Shown here: piece by piece, positions 24,554 through 33,489 of the stretch
Layout of the letters: every line of letters begins with the position of its first letter
How positions within the stretch are numbered: the stretch's first letter is position 1
Source of the DNA: VRUE01 sp963774405
GTDB lineage: Bacteria > Actinomycetota > Thermoleophilia > Solirubrobacterales > 70-9
Direction of reading: 5' to 3'
Assembly: GCA_963774405.1 (NCBI GenBank)
Contig: CAVZEV010000004.1
Location: 1 to 64,000, forward strand
Length of the DNA stretch: 64,000 bases
Made by a program: the position numbers and the translations under genes
The notes under the pieces: generated by a model
What the model saw: the letters and a program-made list of their open reading frames with translations, nothing else
Database searches by the model: none
What the model was told of the DNA's origin: nothing

Positions 24554-25759
24554 TGGCAATTGCGTCGGTGCGGTAGACCCGGGTTTGGCGCTGCCTGGGC
24601 CAACCCCGCTTCCAGACCCCGAAGCTCCGTTGCTAGCGCCAGACACATATTGCGACCACGACTTGTCCAGTTCGGCTGCCGTGAAGCACATCCGCCCGAT
24701 GTCACTGACGAGCTTCCTAGTGTAGTCGCCGTACGCAGCTCCGAGGCCGTCCGCTACGGCTGGTCCGTCAAGTCCAACCTGTGCCTGCCCCCACCACTCG
24801 AGGTAGCGCAGCACTCGCTGTGCGTCTCGGGGCCGCCGGAGCATCCGCGTGACCGTCTCAGCCAGGGCGTCGAAATAAGGGGGCTCGACAGTTATCTCAT
24901 CCAGGACTCCGTCTGGGAGTTCCACGCCTTGATCGGGCAAGGCGCTCAGAGCCTGGACCAATTCCTGTAGTCCCTGCTCGCGCGTCCGCGTCTGCTCGGC
25001 CCCTCCCAGTAGATAGCTAAGCAGCGCCCTGCGTGGATCGGCCAGCGACGTCGAGCTCACATAACGGCACGCCCCAAGAAGAGAGAGAGCCACCAAGAAC
25101 AGCAGATCGATTACAAGCACCACGTGTGCGCGCTGACGCGCGTCAAGTACTGGACCTGCCTCGCGCATGGCACCCAACAAGCGCTGTAGACGTCGCTCCG
25201 CAGGCAAATGCCAGTACACGTGGTCCCGAAAACGGACAAGCTGCTCAAGACGCTTGTCTAGCCCCTTGGCTAGGTCTTGCAGCTTGACGGCGCCGGCTAT
25301 CTCGAAGAACGGCGCGGCTGGCGCGAGCGGGCTGTGTACGTTCTCGAGGATCTGGCGGTCAGCTTCGCCCAGGACGTCGACTCCCAGGCGCCCTGCCTGT
25401 TCACGAACGCCGTCGGGGATCGCGCGCATCAAGACGGCATAGGCTCGATCGGCGCCAAAGAAGTCACGAACGCCGGCGAGCCAGAAGAGCCGGGCGGCGG
25501 GCGATACCTTGCCGCCGGACTTGCAGTCGGCAATCAGCAGGCGGACAGAAAAGTCTCCACCCACCGAGAAGCCGACGCAGTCGAGATCAGAGAGCTCGTC
25601 GGCGGTGCGGCGAGAGCCGGGAAGAGCCAGCAAGAGATTGAGACGCGTCGCGTAGTTCATACCCCAGAACACGCGACGCATGGCCAGCTTCAGGCCCAGG
25701 TCTTGCTCGCCGCGGGGAATCGCATCTTTTCCAGTCTTCTTAGCCACCACGCTCACCAC
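24548..25759 (-). CDS. Putative restriction-like nuclease, 3' end fused into IS982
   Basis: A 403-aa protein. ELSDLDCVGF followed by LLIADCKSGG (Asp...Asp-x-Lys) near residues 57-82 looks like a PD-(D/E)xK nuclease site. A hydrophobic segment (VVLVIDLLFLVALSLLG, about 217-233) and a helical C-terminus follow, ending in a Gly/Ser tail. The TAG stop lies inside the IS982 terminal repeat, so the original C-terminus may have been cut off by the insertion. The start overlaps the 3' end of the upstream winged-helix gene by 20 bp, marking a two-gene operon. Family unknown to me; defence is inferred from the nuclease site and neighbours. Confidence 0.6.
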   Translation of the reverse strand: MVSVVAKKTGKDAIPRGEQDLGLKLAMRRVFWGMNYATRLNLLLALPGSRRTADELSDLDCVGFSVGGDFSVRLLIADCKSGGKVSPAARLFWLAGVRDFFGADRAYAVLMRAIPDGVREQAGRLGVDVLGEADRQILENVHSPLAPAAPFFEIAGAVKLQDLAKGLDKRLEQLVRFRDHVYWHLPAERRLQRLLGAMREAGPVLDARQRAHVVLVIDLLFLVALSLLGACRYVSSTSLADPRRALLSYLLGGAEQTRTREQGLQELVQALSALPDQGVELPDGVLDEITVEPPYFDALAETVTRMLRRPRDAQRVLRYLEWWGQAQVGLDGPAVADGLGAAYGDYTRKLVSDIGRMCFTAAELDKSWSQYVSGASNGASGSGSGVGPGSAKPGSTAPTQLPL

Positions 25760-26990
25760 GCCAAGTGTCGACCAGCGACAGGACGAGGTCGCCTGATAGC
25801 TGTGCCTGTGGCTCGCGTGCCTTCATCGTCATCAGGGGCGTTAGATAGGCCCCACCGGTGAATAGCAGCTTTTGCTGCGGGTCCTCGCGAGAGGCGATGG
25901 GCTCTCCATGAGCCAAGAGGTCGATGGCCAGATCCAATGCCGCCAAATTGTCGGGGGTGTCGATGAGCTTGGCGCTGAAGTAGCCGCCGCCGGTCGGCTC
26001 CAAGCGGATGATTTGCTCCTGTGCCGCCGTTCGATACTGAGAGCCGGCCTCGGTAGTCGAGCTGAGAGCTGCGCCGTCGCGCAGCTTTCGGAGGATCGCG
26101 GCGGGCATGCGAATTGGATGGCGAGCGTAGTGTTGCCCGTAGCGCACGCAGGCAAGCAGGATGAGCGCCTTGTCGAGAATGATCTTCTCCATTCGCCGCC
26201 GGGCCGGCCCGGCTCGGTAGGGCACGAAGGCGAAGGCCGCCTCCCCACCGCTTCCCTTGATCGTATTTGCCAGAAGGATGCCTTGGCCGACGGCCTGGCT
26301 GAGCACGGTGGCCTCTCCGTCGACCGGCAAGCCTTGATAGGTCTTCACGCGTCGGAACTGCTCGCGGATGTCATTCTCTTCGAAGGAGTCAAACAGGCCC
26401 GACAGGGCCTCGGGCTGCTCATAGGCACAGAAGGGCGACCAGACCAGTACATCGCCGTCTGAAAGCTCAAGGCTCCGTGCGAACTGGGCGGCCTCGCCGA
26501 TATCCAACAGATGTCCCAGGGTCTCTGGGTCGCCGATGCGGGAGCGGAGGTCTGAAAGTCTCATAGGCGCGGCGGCGAGGCGCTCAAGTCCCTCGACAGC
26601 CGCCAGGTCCAACTCTGAGGGCTGGTTCTCGAGCCACTGGCCGCCCAGCCGCTCGTAGAGGTCGTCGTGCAGTAGCGGGATGTGCTCGTCAATCTGCGAA
26701 ACCTTGCCCCGAGCGTCGGAGTGCAGCGTGATGTAGCCGACTTCCTGCAGTACCTCGAGTACCCTGGGCAGCGCAAAAGAATCGATGCCCCATTGCTGTG
26801 CCGCGATGACGGTCAGCACTTTGGGCTCTTTGATCAGGTCGATGCCCTTGATGTTTGATGCAACCGTGGCGGCCATTCCGGTTAGCCGGGTGGCGTCGAG
26901 CTCAGCGGCGATGATGCCGCTGGTCTGGTCGACCGTTTGCAGGCCACTGTAGACATCCTGAGCTCGTAGGCCGACCACGCGAGAGTCCAT
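25740..26990 (-). CDS. Unknown protein with winged-helix-like region, partner of the nuclease gene
   Basis: A 416-aa protein from the ATG at 26990. Residues about 52-95 (LTVIAAQQWGIDSFALPRVL, then VGYITLHSDARGKV) look like a winged helix, and further helical segments follow. It has no nuclease, helicase or NTPase motif. Coupling with the nuclease-like gene downstream suggests the two proteins act together, this one perhaps as the sensor. I do not recognise the family. Confidence 0.55.
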   Translation of the reverse strand: MDSRVVGLRAQDVYSGLQTVDQTSGIIAAELDATRLTGMAATVASNIKGIDLIKEPKVLTVIAAQQWGIDSFALPRVLEVLQEVGYITLHSDARGKVSQIDEHIPLLHDDLYERLGGQWLENQPSELDLAAVEGLERLAAAPMRLSDLRSRIGDPETLGHLLDIGEAAQFARSLELSDGDVLVWSPFCAYEQPEALSGLFDSFEENDIREQFRRVKTYQGLPVDGEATVLSQAVGQGILLANTIKGSGGEAAFAFVPYRAGPARRRMEKIILDKALILLACVRYGQHYARHPIRMPAAILRKLRDGAALSSTTEAGSQYRTAAQEQIIRLEPTGGGYFSAKLIDTPDNLAALDLAIDLLAHGEPIASREDPQQKLLFTGGAYLTPLMTMKAREPQAQLSGDLVLSLVDTWRGERGG

Positions 26991-27078
26991 CTCGCCACCG
27001 TAGCGGAGCTAACATCATTGCGAGCAACATGGCACAGGCGTAGATCCCGGTCGGAACAGTTCTTTTTGCTCGTCCCAG

Positions 27079-27110
27079 AAGGAGGGATCGTCGTTCGGAA
27101 CGTCCTCCTT
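27079..27110. other. AAGGAGG/CCTCCTT inverted repeat upstream of the nuclease-pair operon
   Basis: Seven-base arms around an 18-nt loop lie 89 bp upstream of the ATG at 26990. The rest of the gap 26991-27263 holds nothing I can recognise. The hairpin could be an operator or an end-of-transcript structure, and it contains a Shine-Dalgarno-like sequence. Confidence 0.4.
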
Positions 27111-27541
27111 TTGAGGCATCCTGAAAGCCGGACGGCTCACGGCGAGGAGGTCCAGATTCTGAGCGCTGAGGACTTAATGCCACACTATTCCGAGTAAGCC
27201 TGGACCTAGCCATCACTCAATCCTGGGTGTCGACGTCATCGAGCTGGCAATACACTCCCTCCGTTGCGCCCCCGAGCCGAAGAGGAGCACACGTCAGACG
27301 CCATCGACTCCGCCCGCAAGCTGATCGCCGATCGCCTGAGCGCGATCGAGGCCGAGACCGTTCGGCTGGAGCGAGCCCTTAAGAGCACGGAGAAGACGGC
27401 TCCGCGCCAGCGCCGCAAAAGCCTCGCCGCCAACGGGGTCCGAGCAAACGCCGCCGCCGGGCGCAGGCGCCGCGAGGCAAGCGCCGCGAACAGCTGCTCG
27501 CGGCGCTTGAAGCCAAGCCAGGCAGCCGGCCCTCCGAGCTA

Positions 27542-28724
27542 GTGGTGTGACCGCCAACGTTTGCCGGTTTCCATAACCAGGCTCCGGCGCCCCGCCGCCG
27601 AAGTGGCCTTCCGAGCGCAATCGACGATTGGAGGGCCAGATGGCGGCGAGGGTGGTGCTGCGGGAGATCACCAACGAGGAGGGCAACCGGCTGCTGCGGA
27701 TCGTGCGACGAGGCAGCGGTTCGGTTGTCACCTGGCGCAGGGCGCAGATCGTGCTGCTCTCCGCCCAGCGGATGAGCCCGGCGAAGATCTCAGAGGTGGT
27801 CTTCACTGACCCCGACACCGTTCGCGAGGTGATCCACAACTTCAACCGCGACGGCTTCGATGCCCTCTATCCCCGCTACGCGGGAGGGCGCCCACCGACC
27901 TTCACCCTCCCTCAGCGGCGCGAGATCAAGAAAATCGCGCTCTCGATCCCGACCGACCTCGGCCGGCCGTTTGCGACCTGGAGCCTGGCCAAGCTGGCCG
28001 ACTACCTGGTCGCCGAGGGGGTGGTCACCGACATCTCCCACGAGGGCCTGCGCCAGTTGCTTCGCGAGGAAGGCGTCTCCTTTCAAGCGGTGAGGACGTG
28101 GAAGCGCTCCAACGACCCGAATTTCGAGGCCAAGAAGAACCGCGTTCTGGAGCTATATGAGGCAGCCGACGCCGGCAAGGCGGTCGTGATTTGCCTCGAT
28201 GAGTTCGGCCCGCTGAACCTCCAGCCCCAGCCCGGTGGCAAGGCCTGGGCTCCCCTGAAGAAGCCCAGGCGCATCCGCGCCACCTACACCCGTCCCCACG
28301 GCGTCCGCCACATGCTCGGCGCCTACGACGTCACCCGCGATCGTCTCTACGGCCACGTCAAGAAGCGCAAGACAAGAACCGAGTTCCTCGCCTTCTGCCG
28401 CTACATCCGCTCCCTCTATCCGGCCGAGGTGAGGCTGCACTTCATCCTCGACAACTTCAGCCCCCACCTCGGCGATGAAGTCCGCGACTGGGCTCACGAC
28501 AACAACGTCGAGCTCGCCTACACGCCGCACTACGGCTCCTGGCTCAACCGCATCGAGGCCCAGTTCAAAGCACTTCGCTACTTCACCCTCGACGGCACCG
28601 ACCATCCCGACCACGCCACCCAGGCGCGGCTGATCCGCCGCTACATCGCCTGGCGCAACTACAACGTCGACGACGCGAAGCTACGGGCCGTCGTCAACAC
28701 GGCAAACGTTGCCTGATGCACCAC
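27542..28724. mobile_element. IS630-family insertion sequence with TA target duplication
   Basis: Ends show inverted repeats: GTGGTG, then after a short variable stretch CAACGTTTGCCG, mirrored at the right end. The element is flanked by TA at 27540-27541 and 28725-28726, as expected for Tc1/IS630 insertion at TA. Excision in silico restores the reading frame of the host gene exactly. The transposase inside is intact, so this insertion is probably recent. Confidence 0.9.
27640..28716 (+). CDS. IS630-family transposase
   Basis: A 358-aa protein; the ATG at 27640 has GGAG nearby upstream. An N-terminal HTH region (RRAQIVLLSAQRMSPAKISE) is followed by the DDE catalytic domain: CLDEFG, ILDNFSPH and WLNRIEAQF contain the D, D and E. 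It catalyses cut-and-paste transposition into TA. Full length and unbroken. Confidence 0.92.
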   Translation: MAARVVLREITNEEGNRLLRIVRRGSGSVVTWRRAQIVLLSAQRMSPAKISEVVFTDPDTVREVIHNFNRDGFDALYPRYAGGRPPTFTLPQRREIKKIALSIPTDLGRPFATWSLAKLADYLVAEGVVTDISHEGLRQLLREEGVSFQAVRTWKRSNDPNFEAKKNRVLELYEAADAGKAVVICLDEFGPLNLQPQPGGKAWAPLKKPRRIRATYTRPHGVRHMLGAYDVTRDRLYGHVKKRKTRTEFLAFCRYIRSLYPAEVRLHFILDNFSPHLGDEVRDWAHDNNVELAYTPHYGSWLNRIEAQFKALRYFTLDGTDHPDHATQARLIRRYIAWRNYNVDDAKLRAVVNTANVA

Positions 28725-28935
28725 TAGCTGCCGAGATCGGGATCGCGCCGGGCCAGGTCTCGACCCTGCTCGCCAAAGCGCGCGCGGAGAAGCTGATCGT
28801 CAGGAAGGGCGCCGGCTACGCGCTGAAGGGGTAGCGCCGGGCCTGGAACGGGTCTCCATAAGGGGGCGTTATCGGGCGTGGGGGCCGAGCGCTGGTGCCG
28901 GTTCGACCGACCCCCGATTCGAGGCGGCGCAGTGG

Positions 28936-29165
28936 TCACTGGTGATGCCCCTTTGGCCGGCCGTTCTCTTTCTCCAGCTCCTTCAGCCGCTTGGCGTCGG
29001 AAGCTTTCATCCCGCCGTACTGGTTTCGCCAACGGTGCAGGGTCTGCTCGGAGACCTCCAGGGCCTTTGCCGCTTCTCCTGCCGTCTTTCCCTCCGAGAG
29101 CATCTGCTCTGCGATTCGCAGCTTGCAGATGACCTGCTCGGGGGTGTGTGTCTTTGCCTCTTCAC
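28936..29165 (-). pseudogene. IS3-type transposase OrfA remnant
   Basis: On the minus strand, THTPEQVICKLRIAEQML, EGKTAGEAAKALEVSEQTLH and WRNQYGGMKASDAKRLKELE form the HTH of an IS3-family OrfA. A frame slip lies next to the likely GTG start, and the protein ends abruptly after KELEKENGRPKGHHQ; no OrfB follows. A terminal-repeat-like sequence (GGACCGAATTCAGGGGGTCG) lies at about 29221-29240. Confidence 0.75.
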
Positions 29166-29254
29166 CTGCTTCGGTCCTCCTTTGCCATTGTCGCGGGCGG
29201 GAAGGACTCTCAAACAGGGCGGACCGAATTCAGGGGGTCGGGCCACCTTGTCTA

Positions 29255-29422
29255 CTAGCCCCGCTTGATGCCGAACAGCAGTGCTATCGCTGCAAGCGCG
29301 ACGAGAGCTATGAGAATCGCTCCGAGCCCCTTCAAGAGCGTACCTAGCCCTAGTACGGCGACCAGAATCCCGACCAATGCCACGGCGGCGACCAAGGAGA
29401 TGGTGCTATCCCGGCGGGTCAT
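29255..29422 (-). CDS. Small two-helix membrane protein
   Basis: A 55-aa protein, almost entirely hydrophobic (ISLVAAVALVGILVAVLGLG, then a second membrane helix, ending FGIKRG). It starts with the ATG in an ATGA overlap with the upstream membrane-protein gene. Function unknown; it could be a structural partner of that protein. Confidence 0.5.
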   Translation of the reverse strand: MTRRDSTISLVAAVALVGILVAVLGLGTLLKGLGAILIALVALAAIALLFGIKRG

Positions 29423-29866
29423 TTGCCGAAGCTCTCGCTGAGCGCAGTGGCTGCGAAGAGAACTGCGAGACCAAGACCGTTTCCGAGCAAAAATGCTGCA
29501 GTCTTCCTTAGCTTTGCGCTCTGCTTGCTGACCTTCACCGGCTCGCCAAAGGCCCCCATTCTCCAACACCGGGCGCTTCTTTCCCTCGCGCCAGACGGCA
29601 AAGTACCGTTCCTCCCCCTTGCTCCAAAGCAAGATGGCTACGACCACGATGAGTGCAGCGAGCCCCTGCTTGCTGCCAATCGGTCGAGACGTCACGATAA
29701 GGGCAGTGGGAATCACTGCGGCTGATGCAATGAAAAGATCCCAGCCCAAGTCAAAGGTGGTGATCGTGATCCGCTTGTTGTTCCCGACTGAATTCACCCG
29801 AAGGACTACGCCAGCAACGACAGTCGCTCCGACCAAGCCTCCAAACAGAAGTAGTTCGTGAGCCAC
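29419..29866 (-). CDS. Membrane protein, frame slip in the middle
   Basis: From the ATG at 29866, three hydrophobic segments appear (LLLFGGLVGATVVAGVVL, LFIASAAVIPTALIV, LAALIVVVAILLW) followed by a charged stretch. After ENGGLW the frame loses sense. Another frame continues VSKQSAKLRKTAAFLLGNGL and ends at 29419, just before the next membrane gene. I read one four-helix protein with one indel near 29560. No family recognised. Confidence 0.5.
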
Positions 29867-30250
29867 GCCGACTACAAGTTACCGCAGCGAATTGGCGTCG
29901 CAAGGCGCCGTTATCCCGTGGCTCGTCGGTGGGCTCGGTGCTGTGACGAGAATCGCTCGGGCGCTGCAGTTGATCTCGATGAGCGGGCGAGCGGATCATC
30001 TCGTGTAAGGGGACATGGCTCAAGCCGTTGACGCACTTCGTGCAGCTGGCCTCGTGCCCTCTTCATCTCTTACGCGAGCGAGGACAAGGATGAGGCGGCC
30101 TGGCTCAGTCTGCTTTGAGCGACGATGGAGCGTGAGCGCGCACCGTTAGCGGTTCAATAGGCGATTCTCCATGCACCCTCCCGAAGGCTTAGGCTGTCCC
30201 CCGACAGGTAAGCGAAGTGCGTAAGCGAATGTTCACAGCCGAAAGGAAAC
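29867..30250. other. 384-bp gap without an intact gene
   Basis: It contains the TIR relic listed separately and, at 30241-30249, the AAAGGA ribosome site of the SAM adenosyltransferase gene. Otherwise nothing is recognised. Confidence 0.6.
30051..30118 (+). pseudogene. TIR-domain N-terminal relic
   Basis: One frame reads RALFISYASEDKDEAAWLSL then a TGA at 30116-30118. FISYASEDKD is the characteristic first strand and loop of a TIR domain. Nothing TIR-like follows. It is probably the stump of a deleted TIR defence or signalling protein. Confidence 0.6.
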
Positions 30251-31064
30251 ATGGCCCCTCTCATTAGTCTGACCACCGATTTCGGAGTGCAGAGCCAGGG
30301 AGTCGGTCTAATGGAGGGGGTCGTGTTCTCCATCGCACCGGAGGCGAAGGTGATCCACTTGATGCACGGCCTTCCACCCTTTGACATCGTCGCCGCCGGG
30401 CGCACCCTAGAGACGGTTCGCTACCTCCCGGTTGGCCACCATGTCTGCGTCTGCGACCCGGGCGTGGGAACGCCGCGTCGAGCCCTCGCGTGCGAGGTGG
30501 AGCGAGGGGACCGGCTGATAGGCCCCGACAACGGGGCCCTGCTCCCGGCGGCGCGTGTACTGGGAGGGATCCGGGTAGTGCGCGAGATTACGAACTCAGC
30601 GTATATGCGGCACCAGGTCTCGCCGATCTTCCACGGACGTGACATCTTCGCCCCCGCAGCTGCCCATCTGCATACCGGCATCCCGATTGAGGAGTTGGGG
30701 CCAGCGGTTCCGCGGGAGGATCTTGTAGCGGCACCTTACGAGGAGGCGACCGTGGCGGGGGACCGCTCCCTCACCGTCACGGCGATTCAGGTCAATCGCT
30801 TTGGCTCGGTTCACCTCAACGTGCTCCACGAGGAGTGGGACAGGATGGCTCTTGCGCCCGGTGACCTCGTCGATGTGCTGCTCCCCGACGGCTCATCAGT
30901 CGCGCTGCCAGTCGCGAAGGACCTTCGGCGACGTGGAGCCCAGCGCGGCGTTGATCCTCAAAGACGATTATGGGCGCGTGGAGATAGCGAAGAACCTAGC
31001 CTCCTTCGTCGAAGACCATCCCGTCCGCGTAGGAGACACGCTCCGGCTGAGGCCGCAATCCTGA
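30251..31064 (+). CDS. SAM hydroxide adenosyltransferase (DUF62 family), frame slip near the C-terminus
   Basis: The ATG follows AAAGGA. LISLTTDFG opens the protein, then GVVFSIAPEAKVIHLMHGLP, VCVCDPGVGTPRR and LIGPDNGALLPA, all typical of the DUF62 family that splits S-adenosylmethionine into adenosine and methionine using water. Halogenating relatives exist, but I see no reason to call this one. After LPVAKDL the frame changes; the continuation TFGDVEPSAAL...VRVGDTLRLRPQS ends at 31064. One indel near 30920 is likely. It faces the CHAT gene convergently. A SAM-degrading enzyme in a mobile island can blunt SAM-dependent restriction, or act in a biosynthetic pathway. Confidence 0.8.
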
Positions 31065-31151
31065 GAGCCTGGACGATACGCCATGTGACGATGGCCTTGG
31101 TCTCCGGATTTACCCCTACGCCACTTTGGTCCCGCTCATGGGCACCGATGC

Positions 31152-32729
31152 CTACGACATCTCGAACAACACGTCCTCCTCGGCTCGCGACATGATCACC
31201 GGAGTTGCCCACTCGCTCTCGTTCGGCATGAAGAAGATGCCGCGCCGAGCGTCTCCCACCGCCGTGTCTACGCACCCCTCGTCGGCCAAGGCCCGGTAGA
31301 AGTCCTCAGCGAAACGAACCGCCGCCCCGTCGGTGATCGAGAACTGCATCGCAATAGCTGCCGGCAGCCCCCGCGCCACCAAGGCCGCACCGACGCTCGT
31401 CAGCGAATCCTCGGGTGCGGGGCGAGCGCCCTCGCAGGCATTGAGGACTGCCAGTCGCAGCGACGGATGAGCCGAGAGCAATATGCCCAACTCGAAGCCG
31501 CTTTGCATCTGTGAGGTGCCGTTGGCGCTCTCGAACGCCAGGTATGTGCCGCCCTCCGGCGGAAGGTGGCGACCATGTCCAATGAAATGCCAGACATGGA
31601 ATGGTTTGTCTGCGGCCTCTGCTGCACGGAACATCGAAGCAAGCGTCCCGATGGTCCCGTCCGGCGCCACGTCGATCCGCACTAGATCAGCGGCCACAAG
31701 CGGTGCGAGCGCCGTCCGAACTCCCGTCACCTCTTCGGTAGCGTCGATCGCAGCCTGATCCGTTGGAGCGCTGACGGTAACCGCGATCCGGAGAGGTCCG
31801 TCAATGCGCAATGCTCGGACGGGACGATCCGCATCAATATGCCGGGCCACGCTGACTGCCCCGGTGAGGGCGACGAAGTCGCTGCCGTCGTACAGGTACT
31901 CCCACGGGAGGTCGGCAAGGCGGGGGGCTCCATCGAGTCGCAAGCGGATCCGCAGAGCAACCTCGCCCCCCCGCATCTCAGCCGCGTGCTTCATGTACAG
32001 GGCCCGTACGTCACCGCTGAACAGCGCCGCGAAGAGCCTGCCGCCAAAGTCGGCATACGGCTGCACCGTTGGCGGTCTCCAACCTCGAACCGATCCCCGG
32101 GCCGGATCGCAGTGCCGCAGGATGAAGTTCTCGAGGTCGCGGGCGTCAAACGGAAGCACCATTTCCCCTTCTGCCTCGCCATAACACGACTCCGCCACGA
32201 CGCGATAGCAGGGGTCAACCAACGGCAGGAGGCGAATCGAGAGATTCTGGACCTGCTTTCGCTGTCGCGGGTCCAGCAGGGCGAAGCACTCGCGAGCCTG
32301 CTCCAAGAGCGCCAGTTGATGCCTCACTACTTGAGCTGACTCGATCTCGAACATCTCTCGCCAAACCTCATCTGAGACGTCCGAGGCGACCCTGCGAAGG
32401 GCGAAGTAAGAGCTGAGAAGCGCGAACGCCTCGTCGAACTCGTCACTCGGAGCGGTCGGAGACCGACCCAGAAAGGGACGGATCCGATCGAACCAGTCGC
32501 GGAAGCGCCCGAGTAGTGCCATGGTGGCGTGACGCTGGGAGAGCGAGGGCGCGGCGGCAATCACCCCGCCCGCGCCCTCGCGTGCGACCTCTGTCAACTT
32601 CACTTCTTTCATCAAGGCGATCAGATCGCCGTGCAGCCGAGCCATGTCCGCCCCGGCTGCTCGCAAGAACTCCTCTGAACGTAGGCCGGGCTGATCTCCT
32701 GTAGCGGTGCTGACGGTAACGTCGTTCAT
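31152..32729 (-). CDS. CHAT-domain (caspase-like) protease
   Basis: A 525-aa protein. I choose the ATG at 32729 because GGAGG then sits about 8 bases upstream; an ATG two codons earlier would be too close. The N-terminal 210 residues are helical. A CHAT domain follows: LPWEYLYDG, VWHFIGHG with the catalytic His and AVLNACEGA with the catalytic Cys, plus RGLPAAIAMQFSI. CHAT proteases act as executioners in several bacterial immune and toxin systems. It is the last gene of a minus-strand operon (oxygenase, AlaX, CHAT), 12 bp after the AlaX gene, so it is presumably expressed with them. Confidence 0.85.
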   Translation of the reverse strand: MNDVTVSTATGDQPGLRSEEFLRAAGADMARLHGDLIALMKEVKLTEVAREGAGGVIAAAPSLSQRHATMALLGRFRDWFDRIRPFLGRSPTAPSDEFDEAFALLSSYFALRRVASDVSDEVWREMFEIESAQVVRHQLALLEQARECFALLDPRQRKQVQNLSIRLLPLVDPCYRVVAESCYGEAEGEMVLPFDARDLENFILRHCDPARGSVRGWRPPTVQPYADFGGRLFAALFSGDVRALYMKHAAEMRGGEVALRIRLRLDGAPRLADLPWEYLYDGSDFVALTGAVSVARHIDADRPVRALRIDGPLRIAVTVSAPTDQAAIDATEEVTGVRTALAPLVAADLVRIDVAPDGTIGTLASMFRAAEAADKPFHVWHFIGHGRHLPPEGGTYLAFESANGTSQMQSGFELGILLSAHPSLRLAVLNACEGARPAPEDSLTSVGAALVARGLPAAIAMQFSITDGAAVRFAEDFYRALADEGCVDTAVGDARRGIFFMPNESEWATPVIMSRAEEDVLFEMS

Positions 32730-32741
32730 TCCCATCGCCTC

Positions 32742-33461
32742 CTATTCCGTTCCGGTCTCGTAGGTAATGCGGGTTCGCCCCTTCTTGCTCTTGATCCGGC
32801 GCACCCGCAGGCCCCTTAGCTCCCCCGTCCGCGTCACGTGGGTTCCCCCGCAGGGCGAGCGATAGCCGCATGTGGTGACGACGCGTGTCGGTTTGCCGGT
32901 GGGGATCTCAGCCGGCATGTAGACGCCTTCGGCGGCTAGCTTCTCTGCACTCGTCGATTCGACGGTGATCCTTTCGTCGCTCTCCACCATCTCGTCAATG
33001 CGGCGCTGTAGTGCCTCCAGGAGGTCGCCTCTCGTGTCCTCGTCGAGCGTTCCCTCGAACTCCACGTAGGGACCATCGGGGAAGTGGTAGCCCTTCACGG
33101 CGCGCATTCCGGTGAGCTCGAACATGGCGGTCATGATCAGGTGGCCTCCGCTGTGCAGGGCCGCGTGCAGCGAGCGCCGACCCGGATCGATCTTTACATG
33201 GGCGGGGCCCGGCGAGGCCTCGCCGTCGAGGACGATCCCCTGATGGTGAACCACGCCTTCGACCAGCACGGCCTTGCGGATGGCGAAGGTGTAGCCGTCG
33301 CCTTCGATGGTTCCGGTGTCGCTGGGCTGCCCACCGCCCTGTGGATAGACCGGCGTCCGGTCGAGCGTCAATGTGACGTGACCGTTTTCGCTCGTCACGC
33401 TTTCGACCATCGCGTCCAACTCGATCTGCTCGGGTTCAGTCATGTATGCCAGCTCAGTCAT
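32742..33461 (-). CDS. AlaX-type alanyl-tRNA editing protein
   Basis: A 239-aa standalone editing domain. GGGQPSDTG (42-50) is the editing-domain signature. The zinc site is H103-x3-H107 (ALHSGGHL) and C204-x3-H208 (SPCGGTH). AlaX proteins hydrolyse Ser- or Gly-tRNA(Ala) formed by mistake. Start at the ATG 33461, with AAAGGAA about 10 bases upstream. It lies 28 bp after the oxygenase gene and 12 bp before the CHAT gene. An extra editing enzyme in an island could protect against a toxic amino-acid analogue charged onto tRNA(Ala); that is inference. Confidence 0.85.
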   Translation of the reverse strand: MTELAYMTEPEQIELDAMVESVTSENGHVTLTLDRTPVYPQGGGQPSDTGTIEGDGYTFAIRKAVLVEGVVHHQGIVLDGEASPGPAHVKIDPGRRSLHAALHSGGHLIMTAMFELTGMRAVKGYHFPDGPYVEFEGTLDEDTRGDLLEALQRRIDEMVESDERITVESTSAEKLAAEGVYMPAEIPTGKPTRVVTTCGYRSPCGGTHVTRTGELRGLRVRRIKSKKGRTRITYETGTE

Positions 33462-33489
33462 TCGTTCATTCCTTTCTCGTATGTCGTTC

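Larger units (their letters stand above)
27264..28834 (+). pseudogene. Small coiled-coil/HTH protein gene interrupted by IS630
   Basis: The 5' part encodes a coiled coil (IADRLSAIEAETVRLERAL) and, after one frame slip near 27435, a basic region ending LLAALEAKPGSRPSEL at 27540. The sequence resumes right after the insertion sequence as AAEIGIAPGQVSTLLAKARA and KGAGYALKG, stop at 28832-28834. Removing the IS and one TA rebuilds SELAAEIG in frame. This is a small winged-helix protein of a kind common in actinobacterial mobile DNA, now dead. Confidence 0.8.
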
